From contig URAQ01000041.1 of NCBI GenBank assembly GCA_900545875.1, forward strand, positions 1 through 10,373: a stretch of DNA of 10,373 nt, given 5' to 3'. How positions within the stretch are numbered: the first letter of the stretch is position 1; every line of letters starts with the position of its first letter. This stretch comes from an uncultured Collinsella sp. (GTDB lineage Bacteria > Actinomycetota > Coriobacteriia > Coriobacteriales > Coriobacteriaceae). A program made the position numbers and the translations under genes. This document shows positions 1-6,412 of this stretch, in pieces. The notes below the pieces were generated by a model. That model saw only the letters and a list, made by a program, of their open reading frames with translations. It was not told the origin of the DNA and did not search any database.

Positions 1-1476
1 GCCCAGCGCGCGGAGGAGGCCGCTGCCGCGCTTGCGGACGCTCGGGCCAAGGATTCTGAGGCCGCCGGAGAGATCGCCCGCCTTGAGGGCGAGCGCCGCT
101 CGCTGCTCTCCGAGATCGGCCGCTTGGAGCAAAGCGCCAACAATGCCGAGGTCGAGCGCGTGCGCATCTCCAAGCGCCGCGAGCAGGCTGCCGAGGCCGT
201 TCGTGCCGCGCGCCCGCGCGTTGACGAGCTCACCCGTTCGCGTGACGAGGCGCGTGCACAGGCAAGCGACCTGGGCCTCCAGATTGCCGAGGCCAACGAT
301 GAGCTCGATCGCGTTCGCCGTGACGATTCCGAGGCCGCCGGTAAGCTCGCCGATGCCAAGGTGCGCCTGGCCCAGACGAGCGAGCGCCTGCGTTCGCTGA
401 AGGGCCGCGTGCCCGACCTTGAGCATCGTCTTGAGGGCATCGACCGTCGTATCCGCGGAACACGCCAGGCTTCGCGCTCGCTCGAGCTGCTGCGCCTGCG
501 CGTCGACCCCATGCACGAACGCTATTCTGCCCTGTTGGAACGCGCGTCGGATTGGGCAGCGCGCCTGCGTGACCAGGCCTCTCTGGAGGAGGCGGACTCC
601 GCTTCGCTCAAGAAGACCATCGAGGATGCCAAGGCAGAGGTTGCCCGCGCTAAGGAGCGAGTCGATACCGCCTCCGCCGCGCAAAACGAGTTCAAGGTCG
701 CGCGTGGCAAGCTCGAGGTGCAGGTAGAGGCCGCCATTAAGGCCATTACCGCCGATGGCACCACGGTACTCGAGGAAGCACTCATGCTTCCGGCGCCCAC
801 GGACCGCGATGCCGCCGAGCGCGAACTCAACCAGCTTGTGCGCCAGATCAACAACCTTGGTCCCGTTAACCAAGTTGCCATGGAGGAGTACGAGCAGCTC
901 AAGCGCCGCGCCGATTACATCGAGGAGCAGCTGGCCGATCTGGAGAGCGCGCGCAAGGCGCTCACCAAGATCACCGTGGCTATCGACCGTAAGATGCGCA
1001 AGGCGTTCCTGGTGACGTTTGAGAAGGTCGATGCGAACTTCCGCGAGATCTTCGCCATGCTCTTCCCGGGCGGTCAGGCTCATCTGGAGATGACCGATCC
1101 CGAGCATCCTGCCGAGACGGGTATCGAGGTCGTGGCGCAGCCGCGCGGCAAGCGCATCACCAAGATGATGCTCATGTCGGGCGGCGAGAAGAGCCTGACG
1201 GCGCTCGCCCTGCTCTTTGCTGTGTACCGCACGCGCACGGTGCCGTTCTATGTGCTGGACGAGGTCGAGGCGGCACTCGATGACGCCAACCTGTCCAAGC
1301 TTATCGGCGCACTCGACGTGTTGCGTTCCGATACGCAGCTCTTGGTTATCTCGCATCAGCGCCGTACTATGGAGGACGCTGACGTCCTCTACGGCGTCTC
1401 GATGCAAGCCGACGGCGTCAGTCGCGTCGTCTCGCAAAAACTCGATCGCGAAACCGGAAAGGTCGTGAATGCATAA
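1..1476 (+). CDS. smc: Chromosome segregation protein SMC, C-terminal part (5' end outside window)
   Basis: The frame is open from base 1, so the window holds about 491 C-terminal residues of a protein that is usually near 1,180. SMC dimers form an ATP-driven ring that condenses and segregates the nucleoid. The first ~270 residues are Glu/Arg/Ala-rich heptads, the returning arm of the coiled coil; hinge and N-terminal Walker A lie upstream. The neck carries the family-typical stretch INNLGPVNQVAMEEYEQL. The C-terminal ATPase half follows: the ABC signature LMSGGEKSLT at 1171-1200, Walker B FYVLDE at 1246-1263 followed by a D-loop (ALDD), and the switch histidine in VISHQRR at 1354-1356. All key catalytic residues expected in this half are present. 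The stop TAA shares its last base with the ATG of ftsY, which implies a shared transcript and coupled translation. The TTG at 124 is an internal codon, not a start. Confidence 0.97.
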   Translation, partial: AQRAEEAAAALADARAKDSEAAGEIARLEGERRSLLSEIGRLEQSANNAEVERVRISKRREQAAEAVRAARPRVDELTRSRDEARAQASDLGLQIAEANDELDRVRRDDSEAAGKLADAKVRLAQTSERLRSLKGRVPDLEHRLEGIDRRIRGTRQASRSLELLRLRVDPMHERYSALLERASDWAARLRDQASLEEADSASLKKTIEDAKAEVARAKERVDTASAAQNEFKVARGKLEVQVEAAIKAITADGTTVLEEALMLPAPTDRDAAERELNQLVRQINNLGPVNQVAMEEYEQLKRRADYIEEQLADLESARKALTKITVAIDRKMRKAFLVTFEKVDANFREIFAMLFPGGQAHLEMTDPEHPAETGIEVVAQPRGKRITKMMLMSGGEKSLTALALLFAVYRTRTVPFYVLDEVEAALDDANLSKLIGALDVLRSDTQLLVISHQRRTMEDADVLYGVSMQADGVSRVVSQKLDRETGKVVNA

Positions 1477-2393
1477 TGGGATTCTTTGACGCACTCTCGC
1501 GCGGACTTGAGCGCAGCCGCGAGGCCCTCAACGAGGTCTTTTACTTTGGCGGCGAGGTCGACGAGGATTTTTGGGAGGACTTGGAGGACACCCTCGTTAT
1601 GGGTGACATGGGTGCCGAGGTCGCCATTCAGGTCTCCGATGACCTACGCGATGCCGCGGCCAAGAAGAACCTCAAGACCGCTCCGCAGCTTCGCCGTGCC
1701 CTGGCCGAGCAGCTCGAGCAGCACTTTGTGCCCATCGAGCGCGATCCGTTTTCCGATACGCCGAGCTGCGTGCTGTTTGTGGGCATTAACGGTGCCGGCA
1801 AGACCACGACGGTCGGTAAGATCGCGAGCGCCATGGCCGCCCGCGGCAAGAACGTGGTGATCGGTTCGGCCGACACCTTCCGCGCCGCCGCCATCGAGCA
1901 GCTCGATGTGTGGGGGCAGCGTGCCGGCGTACCGGTTATCAAGCGCGACCGCGGCTCCGACCCGGCAAGTGTTTGCTACGACGTGCTCGACGAGGCCGAC
2001 AAGCGCGGCAGCGACCTGGTGCTTATCGATACCGCCGGCCGTCTGCACACGAGCCCTGAGCTCATGCGCGAGCTTGCCAAGGTGGTCAATGTGACCCGTA
2101 AGCGCGCCGCCAATATGGCCGCCGGTCCCATGCCGGTTTCGGTCGTGCTTGTGATCGACGCCGCGACGGGCCAAAACGGTCTGAACCAGGCGCTCGAGTT
2201 TAACGAGGCGCTGGGCCTGGACGGTATTATCATGACTAAGCTCGACGGCACGGCTAAGGGCGGTATCGCCATGGCCGTGGCCGAGAAACTCAAGCTCCCG
2301 ATCCTGCGCGTGGGCGTGGGCGAGCAGGTCGATGATCTGCAGGAGTTCAATGCCAAAGATTTCTGCCGCGCCCTGGTGGGCGAGTCCAATTAA
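1476..2393 (+). CDS. ftsY: Signal recognition particle receptor FtsY
   Basis: FtsY is the membrane-associated SRP receptor GTPase. It pairs with the Ffh NG domain to deliver ribosomes making membrane proteins to the translocon. The 305 residues are essentially the N and G domains alone; the long acidic A domain of E. coli FtsY is absent, as in many Gram-positives, and the amphipathic MGFFDALSRGLERSRE segment at the start is the likely lipid contact. GTPase motifs: P-loop GINGAGKT (103-110), DTFRAAA (133-139), DTAGR (185-189), TKLDG (254-258). The ATG overlaps the smc stop (TAATG); the only purine-rich stretch upstream, GGAAAGG, is about 13 bases away, so translation is probably coupled to smc. 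Starting here gives the normal FtsY N-terminus. AAGGAG overlapping its stop codon serves the next gene, ffh. Confidence 0.97.
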   Translation: MGFFDALSRGLERSREALNEVFYFGGEVDEDFWEDLEDTLVMGDMGAEVAIQVSDDLRDAAAKKNLKTAPQLRRALAEQLEQHFVPIERDPFSDTPSCVLFVGINGAGKTTTVGKIASAMAARGKNVVIGSADTFRAAAIEQLDVWGQRAGVPVIKRDRGSDPASVCYDVLDEADKRGSDLVLIDTAGRLHTSPELMRELAKVVNVTRKRAANMAAGPMPVSVVLVIDAATGQNGLNQALEFNEALGLDGIIMTKLDGTAKGGIAMAVAEKLKLPILRVGVGEQVDDLQEFNAKDFCRALVGESN

Positions 2394-2403
2394 GGAGTGA
2401 CTA

Positions 2404-3879
2404 GTGTTTGATTCCCTGAGCGATCGCCTCAACGACACATTTGACCGCCTGCGCGGCAAGGGCAAGCTGACCGAGGCCGATATTACTTCGGCCATGCGCG
2501 ATATTCGCATGGCGCTGCTCGAGGCCGACGTCAACTTTAAGGTCGTCAAGGAGTTCGTCGCCAAGACCAAGGAGCGCTGCATGACCGCCGAGGTCATGGA
2601 GTCGCTGTCGCCGGCGCAAAACGTTGTCAAGATCGTGCTCGACGAGCTCACCGAGATGCTTGGCTCAACCGAGAGCAAGCTCGTCTTTAGCAACCGCATT
2701 CCCAATGTCATCATGCTTGTGGGTCTGCAGGGCTCCGGTAAGACCACGGCTGCCGTAAAGCTGGCCTACCTGCTCAAGAAGCAGGGCCGCTCGCCGTTGC
2801 TCGCCGCGTGCGACGTCTACCGTCCCGCTGCTGCCGACCAGCTGGCCACGCTCGGTGGCGAGATCGGCGTACCGGTCTTCCGCGGCGACGGTGCGCACCC
2901 GGTCGACATTGCCAAGGGCGCCATCCAGGAGGCCGTCGACCACCTGCGCGACGTGGTCATCGTCGATACCGCCGGTCGTCTGCAGATCGACGAGCAAATG
3001 ATGCAGGAGGCCGTGGACATCAAGAAGGCCGTCAAGCCCGATCAGGTGCTGATGGTCGTCGATGCCATGACCGGCCAGGATATCGTCAACGTCGTCTCGA
3101 CCTTTGCCGAGCGCACCGACTTTGACGGCGTGATCATCTCCAAGCTCGACGGCGACGCCCGTGGCGGCGGCGCGCTTTCCGTGCGCCAGGTGACCGGCAA
3201 GCCCATCAAGTTCGTGAGCATGGGCGAGAAGCCCGATTCGCTGGAGCCGTTCTACCCCGACCGCATGGCCAAGCGCATTTTGGGCATGGGTGATGTTGTC
3301 GGCATTATCGAGAAGGCCCAGGAGGCCGCCGATGCCGAGCAGCTCGAGGCCGCCGAGCGCATGCTGCGCGAGGGCTTTACCATGAACGACATGCTCGACC
3401 AGATGAAGGCCGTCAAGAAGATGGGCGGCATGAAGGGCATTCTGGGCATGCTCCCAGGTGGTCAGCGCGCGCTCAACCAGATGGGCGGCAACCTGGACGA
3501 GGGCATCTTTGACAAGAACGAGGCCATCATCATGTCGATGACCACGGAGGAGCGCCTGCGTCCCTCTATTATCAACGGTCAGCGTCGTGCCCGCATTGCC
3601 AAGGGCGCCGGTGTGACCCCCACCGAGGTCAATAGCCTTATGAAGCAGTGGGGCGAGATGAACAAGATGATGGGCCGCATGCGCACGATGGCCAATCAGG
3701 CGCAGGCCGGCGGCAAGAAGGGCAAAAAGGGTAAGAAGGGCAAAAAGATGCGCATGCCCAATATTCCCGGTCTGGATGCCATGGGTCTGGGCGGTATGGG
3801 CGGCTTGGGAACGGGCGGCCCTAAGTCCGATATGGACCTGCTGCGCCAGATGGAAGCGCAGATGCGCAATAAGAAATAA
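2404..3879 (+). CDS. ffh: Signal recognition particle protein Ffh (SRP54)
   Basis: Ffh binds 4.5S/SRP RNA and nascent signal sequences in the cytosol and docks with FtsY. Domain order is N (1-~95), G (~96-295) and M (~325-430). G motifs are GLQGSGKT (107-114), DVYRPAAADQL (137-147), DTAGR (188-192) and SKLDGDARGGGALS (246-259). The M domain has the methionine-rich finger (MNDMLDQMKAVKKMGGMKG) and the RNA-binding segment RRARIAKGAGVTPTEVN (394-410). The start is GTG, supported by AAGGAG at 2392-2397 with a six-base spacer; MFDSLSDRL is the usual N-terminus. At 491 residues it is longer than the usual ~450: the surplus is a Lys-Gly repeat (437-448) and a Met/Gly-rich stretch before the terminal DLLRQMEAQMRNKK. 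The gap to ftsY is ten bases, so the two GTPases are co-expressed. Confidence 0.97.
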   Translation: MFDSLSDRLNDTFDRLRGKGKLTEADITSAMRDIRMALLEADVNFKVVKEFVAKTKERCMTAEVMESLSPAQNVVKIVLDELTEMLGSTESKLVFSNRIPNVIMLVGLQGSGKTTAAVKLAYLLKKQGRSPLLAACDVYRPAAADQLATLGGEIGVPVFRGDGAHPVDIAKGAIQEAVDHLRDVVIVDTAGRLQIDEQMMQEAVDIKKAVKPDQVLMVVDAMTGQDIVNVVSTFAERTDFDGVIISKLDGDARGGGALSVRQVTGKPIKFVSMGEKPDSLEPFYPDRMAKRILGMGDVVGIIEKAQEAADAEQLEAAERMLREGFTMNDMLDQMKAVKKMGGMKGILGMLPGGQRALNQMGGNLDEGIFDKNEAIIMSMTTEERLRPSIINGQRRARIAKGAGVTPTEVNSLMKQWGEMNKMMGRMRTMANQAQAGGKKGKKGKKGKKMRMPNIPGLDAMGLGGMGGLGTGGPKSDMDLLRQMEAQMRNKK

Positions 3880-3899
3880 CGACTGGTTGAGTCGTGTAT

Positions 3900-3939
3900 G
3901 GCGAAGGCCGCCTGGATGGTACTCCAGGCGGCCTTCGCC
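3900..3939 (+). terminator. Strong hairpin terminator after ffh
   Basis: A perfect 17-bp inverted repeat (left arm 3900-3916, right arm 3923-3939) encloses a six-base loop TGGTAC and begins 20 bases after the ffh stop. The tail that follows is GTTTGTTCG, only moderately T-rich. The very GC-rich stem should end the smc-ftsY-ffh transcript. The other flank has no T-run on the complementary strand, so it is less convincing as a terminator for the leftward gene ending at 3996, although it could still block read-through. Confidence 0.85.
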
Positions 3940-3995
3940 GTTTGTTCGTAGGTTGTCGCACGCGCGGAAGCGTATTCTCGACGAGGTGCTTGTCG

Positions 3996-4760
3996 TTAGT
4001 GGCAGCTGCAGCCCTCGTGGCCCTCGTGCTCGTGATGGCCGTGGCAGCCGCAGGACTCGCCATGCTCGCGGGTGTGCTCGTGGTCATGACCATGGCAGTC
4101 GCAGGTGGCCTCGCCGGTCTGTGCGAGCGTGCCGGCAATGAGGGCCTCGACGCAGGCATCGCAGCTGCCCTGGGCACCCGCATAGACCGTGATGCCAGCC
4201 TGAGTGAGCGCGTTGATGGCGCCGCCGCCGATACCGCCGCAGATGAGCGTGTCAACGCCACCGTTGGCAAGCAGGCCCGCCAAGGCGCCGTGGCCGGTGC
4301 CACCGGTGCCTACGACCTGCTCGTTGAGCACCTTGCCATCCTGGATGTCGTAGATCTTGAACTGCTCGCTGCGGCCAAAGTGCATAAAGATGTTGCCGTT
4401 GTCGTACGTCGTTGCCACCCTCATGGTGCCGACCTCCTTTGCTGGCCATGCGGCCGTCGTCGTGGCGATGGGGGAGTACGCGATATTGCCGCCCTCGATG
4501 ACGAGCGCTCGTCCGTTGACCAGCGCATCGGCCACCTTGCGATGTGCGCGGCTGCAAATGGCCGCCACCGTTGCGCGGGCGATGCCCATCTGCTGGGCGA
4601 CCGCCTCTTGGTTGAGACCTTCCAGGTCGCGCAGGCGCAGCACCTCAAGCTCGTCGACGGTCATGTCGATGGCATCACCGCTGGCCAGGCCATCGGGGGT
4701 AAAGCCGCGGTATTCGGGGATGATCCCGACGCGGCGCAGTTTTTCGCGTCTTCCTGCCAT
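3996..4760 (-). CDS. DUF134 HTH domain fused to a NifX-like domain with a Cys/His-rich metal-binding tail
   Basis: The 254-residue product joins two families often found as separate proteins. Residues 1-~105 match the DUF134 (COG1342) DNA-binding family: MAGRREKLRRVGIIPE, the TVDELEVLRLRDLEGLNQEAVAQ helix region, and the closing ALVNGRALVIEGG. Residues 113-~215 are a NifX/NifB-C-like (dinitrogenase iron-molybdenum cofactor) domain: MRVATTYDNGN, FMHFGRSEQFKIYDI, VDTLICGGIGGGAINAL, GITVYAGAQGSCDACVEALI. Residues 220-254 are a metal-binding tail with 11 His and 6 Cys, including three CxCH motifs. The chosen ATG at 4760 has AAGGAG five bases upstream; a GTG two codons earlier overlaps that site and is rejected. 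No nitrogenase genes are in the window, so a role in metal or Fe-S cofactor handling or metal-responsive regulation is inferred only. It is transcribed away from thyA, with palindromes in the shared upstream region. Confidence 0.88.
   Translation of the reverse strand: MAGRREKLRRVGIIPEYRGFTPDGLASGDAIDMTVDELEVLRLRDLEGLNQEAVAQQMGIARATVAAICSRAHRKVADALVNGRALVIEGGNIAYSPIATTTAAWPAKEVGTMRVATTYDNGNIFMHFGRSEQFKIYDIQDGKVLNEQVVGTGGTGHGALAGLLANGGVDTLICGGIGGGAINALTQAGITVYAGAQGSCDACVEALIAGTLAQTGEATCDCHGHDHEHTREHGESCGCHGHHEHEGHEGCSCH
4422..4438 (-). promoter_or_regulatory. Internal Shine-Dalgarno and ATG at the DUF134/NifX junction
   Basis: Inside the fused gene, AGGAGG (complement of 4433-4438, within AAAGGAGGTC) sits eight bases before an in-frame ATG at 4424-4422. 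That ATG begins MRVATTYDNGN, the normal N-terminus of a stand-alone NifX-family protein, and would give a 142-residue product with the metal-binding tail but no HTH. The site is stronger than the ribosome binding site of the full gene. It may give a second protein from the same frame, or be the remnant of two genes joined by loss of a stop. Confidence 0.6.
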
Positions 4761-4773
4761 GCACACTCCTTAT

Positions 4774-4787
4774 CTGACATATGTCAA
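4774..4787. promoter_or_regulatory. Palindromic operator-like site 1 (CTGACATATGTCAA)
   Basis: The core TGACATATGTCA (4775-4786) is a perfect 12-bp palindrome. It lies 14 bases upstream of the DUF134-NifX start codon and would overlap the transcription start predicted from the weak promoter at 4792-4819, as a repressor site would. A near-copy lies 53 bp away. The binding protein is unknown; the adjacent HTH protein is the obvious candidate, which is inference. Confidence 0.6.
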
Positions 4788-4791
4788 CAAT

Positions 4792-4819
4792 AGAATAGCG
4801 AACGTGCAGATTTGCGCAA
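4792..4819 (-). promoter_or_regulatory. Possible promoter of the DUF134-NifX gene
   Basis: On the minus strand TTGCGC (4819-4814) and TATTCT (4797-4792) are separated by 16 bases, a weak sigma-70-like pair (three and four consensus matches). The predicted start near 4785 falls inside palindrome 1, and palindrome 2 lies just upstream of the -35 box. The match is poor and the call tentative. Confidence 0.3.
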
Positions 4820-4826
4820 GGAATTT

Positions 4827-4840
4827 CTGTCATATGTCAG
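4827..4840. promoter_or_regulatory. Palindromic operator-like site 2 (CTGTCATATGTCAG)
   Basis: This differs from site 1 at two of 14 positions and is palindromic except for one central-flanking position (T where A is expected). Its centre is 53 bp from that of site 1, close to five helical turns, so both would face the same side of the DNA. It lies about 87 bases before the thyA start and about 54 bases before the putative thyA -10 box, so the same protein could influence both divergent genes. Confidence 0.6.
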
Positions 4841-4886
4841 AAAATGAGCGCTTATGTTTGGGCTGTGGGGCCGCGTGCGCCTGGGC

Positions 4887-4892
4887 TACAAT
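4887..4892 (+). promoter_or_regulatory. Possible -10 box for thyA-folA
   Basis: TACAAT matches five of six consensus bases and lies 34 bases before the thyA ATG. No convincing -35 hexamer is visible 16-18 bases upstream, where the sequence is G-rich, so the promoter may be weak or rely on an activator. Confidence 0.35.
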
Positions 4893-4926
4893 GAATCTCG
4901 CTTGTAGGCGACTGACAGGAGGGTCA

Positions 4927-5775
4927 ATGAGCAAAGCTGATCAGCAGTTTGTAACCATGTGCCGCGATATCTTGGACCATGGCACCACCACCGAGGGCCA
5001 AAAGGTCCGTCCGGTGTGGGAGGACGGCACCCCTGCCTATACCATTAAAAACTTTGGTGTCACGGCGCGCTATGACCTGCGCGAGGAGTTTCCCGCGCTC
5101 ACCCTGCGTCGTACGGCGCTTAAGTCTGCCATGGACGAGATTCTGTGGATCTATCAAAAGAAGTCCAATAACGTGCATGATCTCAACAGCCATATCTGGG
5201 ATGAGTGGGCCGATGAGACCGGTTCCATCGGTAAAGCCTACGGCTATCAGATTGGTCAGAAGAGCCATTACGCCGAGGGCGACTTCGACCAGATGGACCG
5301 TGTACTGTACGACCTTAAGCACACGCCGTATAGTCGCCGCATTATGACCAATACGTACGTGTTTAGCGATCTGTCCGAGATGCACCTTTATCCATGCGCC
5401 TACAGCGTGACCTATAACGTGACGCAGCGTCCTCAGGACGACAAGCCGACGCTCAACATGATTCTCAACCAGCGCAGCCAGGACATTTTGGCCGCGAACA
5501 ACTGGAACGTGTGCCAGTACGCCATTTTGCTGATGATGGTCGCGCAGTCGGTCGATATGATTCCCGGTGAGCTGCTGCACGTGATCGCCGACGCCCATAT
5601 CTATGATCGTCATGTCGATATCGTCCGCGAGCTTATCGAGCGTCCGCAGTTTGCGGCACCCAAGGTAACGCTGAACCCCGACGTGCACGATTTCTATGCG
5701 TTTACGACCGATGACCTGATCGTGGAGGGCTACGAGCACGGCCCGCAGGTCAAGAACATTCCCATTGCGGTGTAG
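4927..5775 (+). CDS. thyA: Thymidylate synthase ThyA
   Basis: ThyA methylates dUMP to dTMP using methylenetetrahydrofolate and releases dihydrofolate. The 282 residues resemble the B. subtilis/phage-type branch: DEILWIYQKKSNNVHDLN, HIWDEW and GSIGKAYGYQIGQK are characteristic. Active-site features are the phosphate-binding Arg pair R137-R138, catalytic Cys157 in HLYPCAYSV, QRSQD (182-186), N194, and the dUMP-binding HIYDRH motif. The segment after QRSQD reads ILAANNWN, where the E. coli class has FLGLPFN. The ATG is supported by AGGAGG at 4917-4922, four bases upstream; the frame stays open far to the left, but that is shadow coding opposite the DUF134 gene and is not part of the protein. folA follows after nine bases, as expected for a synthase that consumes reduced folate. 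Confidence 0.96.
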   Translation: MSKADQQFVTMCRDILDHGTTTEGQKVRPVWEDGTPAYTIKNFGVTARYDLREEFPALTLRRTALKSAMDEILWIYQKKSNNVHDLNSHIWDEWADETGSIGKAYGYQIGQKSHYAEGDFDQMDRVLYDLKHTPYSRRIMTNTYVFSDLSEMHLYPCAYSVTYNVTQRPQDDKPTLNMILNQRSQDILAANNWNVCQYAILLMMVAQSVDMIPGELLHVIADAHIYDRHVDIVRELIERPQFAAPKVTLNPDVHDFYAFTTDDLIVEGYEHGPQVKNIPIAV

Positions 5776-5784
5776 GTGGTGCTC

Positions 5785-6303
5785 ATGACGTGTAAGCTAT
5801 CTGCTATCGTCGCCGTGTGTGAGGATTGGGGCATTGGGTGCGAGGGCGACATGGTGGTGTCCAATCGCGCCGACATGCGCCATTTTGTGGCGTGCACCAA
5901 AGGTTGCCCGGTTATTATGGGGCGCAAGACCCTGTTGAGTTTTCCCGGTGGGCGTCCGCTCAAGAACCGCCGCAATATCGTACTCACGCGCGACGAGGAT
6001 TTTGCGCCCGAGGGCGTCGACGTGGTGCATAGCATTGACGAAGCGCTCGCCGCGGTTGCCGATGAGCCTGTTGCCTGGGTGATCGGTGGCGGCGATGTGT
6101 ATCGGCAGTTTTTGCCGTATTGCGTCGAGGCCGAGGTCACGCATAACCACTGCGTGCATGTCGTGGACACGTACTTTCCCGACTTGGACGCCGATCCCGC
6201 GTGGGAGATTGCGCAGCGTAGCGGGGTCGCGACGATTGCCGCCGGTGAGGGTGACGAGGGCGTCAATTATGAGTTCGTGACGTATTGTCGCATCGAGGCG
6301 TAA
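5785..6303 (+). CDS. folA: Dihydrofolate reductase
   Basis: DHFR reduces dihydrofolate, the by-product of ThyA, back to tetrahydrofolate with NADPH. The 172 residues show the family order: LSAIVAVCEDWGIGCEGD, catalytic acid D30 (equivalent to E. coli D27), MGRKTLLSFPGGRPLKNRRN with the NADPH-binding Arg-Lys-Thr, and WVIGGGDVYRQFLPYC. The loop before the catalytic acid reads GDMVVSNRAD, so the nearly universal Pro-Trp of the Met20 loop is Val-Val. The ATG at 5785 is chosen because AGGTGG (5774-5779), overlapping the thyA stop, lies five bases before it; GTG codons at 5776 and 5779 lie in that motif and would add only three residues. It is in an operon with thyA and is followed by a hairpin at 6346. 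Confidence 0.94.
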   Translation: MTCKLSAIVAVCEDWGIGCEGDMVVSNRADMRHFVACTKGCPVIMGRKTLLSFPGGRPLKNRRNIVLTRDEDFAPEGVDVVHSIDEALAAVADEPVAWVIGGGDVYRQFLPYCVEAEVTHNHCVHVVDTYFPDLDADPAWEIAQRSGVATIAAGEGDEGVNYEFVTYCRIEA

Positions 6304-6345
6304 ATCGCCTGGCGTGAACGGTATCATCGGGTTGATTGAATGTAT

Positions 6346-6373
6346 GGGGCGGCGCTTAGCGTCGCCTCGTTTG
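6346..6373 (+). terminator. Probable terminator after thyA-folA
   Basis: A 10-bp stem with two G-U pairs (6346-6355 with 6359-6368) and a three-base loop TTA is followed by GTTTGG. It lies 42 bases after the folA stop and before the next gene. The T-run is short, so termination may be incomplete and read-through to the methyltransferase gene is possible. The rest of 6304-6412 shows no clear promoter apart from a lone TATAGA at 6375-6380. Confidence 0.5.
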
Positions 6374-6412
6374 GTATAGATGTGCTGTAAAGAAGGGTGT
6401 GGGCTGGCTGCT

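Noticed and set aside
1644..2747. Long minus-strand open frame (367 codons) across ftsY and ffh
   Set aside because: It is the complement of two well-recognised genes in GC-rich DNA and its translation shows no domain or motif.
3979..3995. Small stem (CGACGAG with CTTGTCG) after the DUF134-NifX stop
   Set aside because: Seven pairs with a wobble that becomes a mismatch on the relevant minus strand, and no T-run; not a convincing terminator.
4000..4110. Apparent tandem repeats (GTGGCAGCCGCAG-, CTCGTG-like) as a satellite or CRISPR
   Set aside because: They are explained by the His/Cys/Gly/Glu codons of the metal-binding tail; there is no regular repeat-spacer period.
3894..4793. Plus-strand open frame of 299 codons opposite the DUF134-NifX gene
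   Set aside because: Low-complexity Ala/Val/Leu translation, no family match, starts inside the terminator hairpin; the minus-strand protein has clear domains.
4357..4926. In-frame N-terminal extension of thyA
   Set aside because: ThyA starts normally at 4927 with AGGAGG upstream; the extension is antisense to the DUF134 gene and includes the palindromes.
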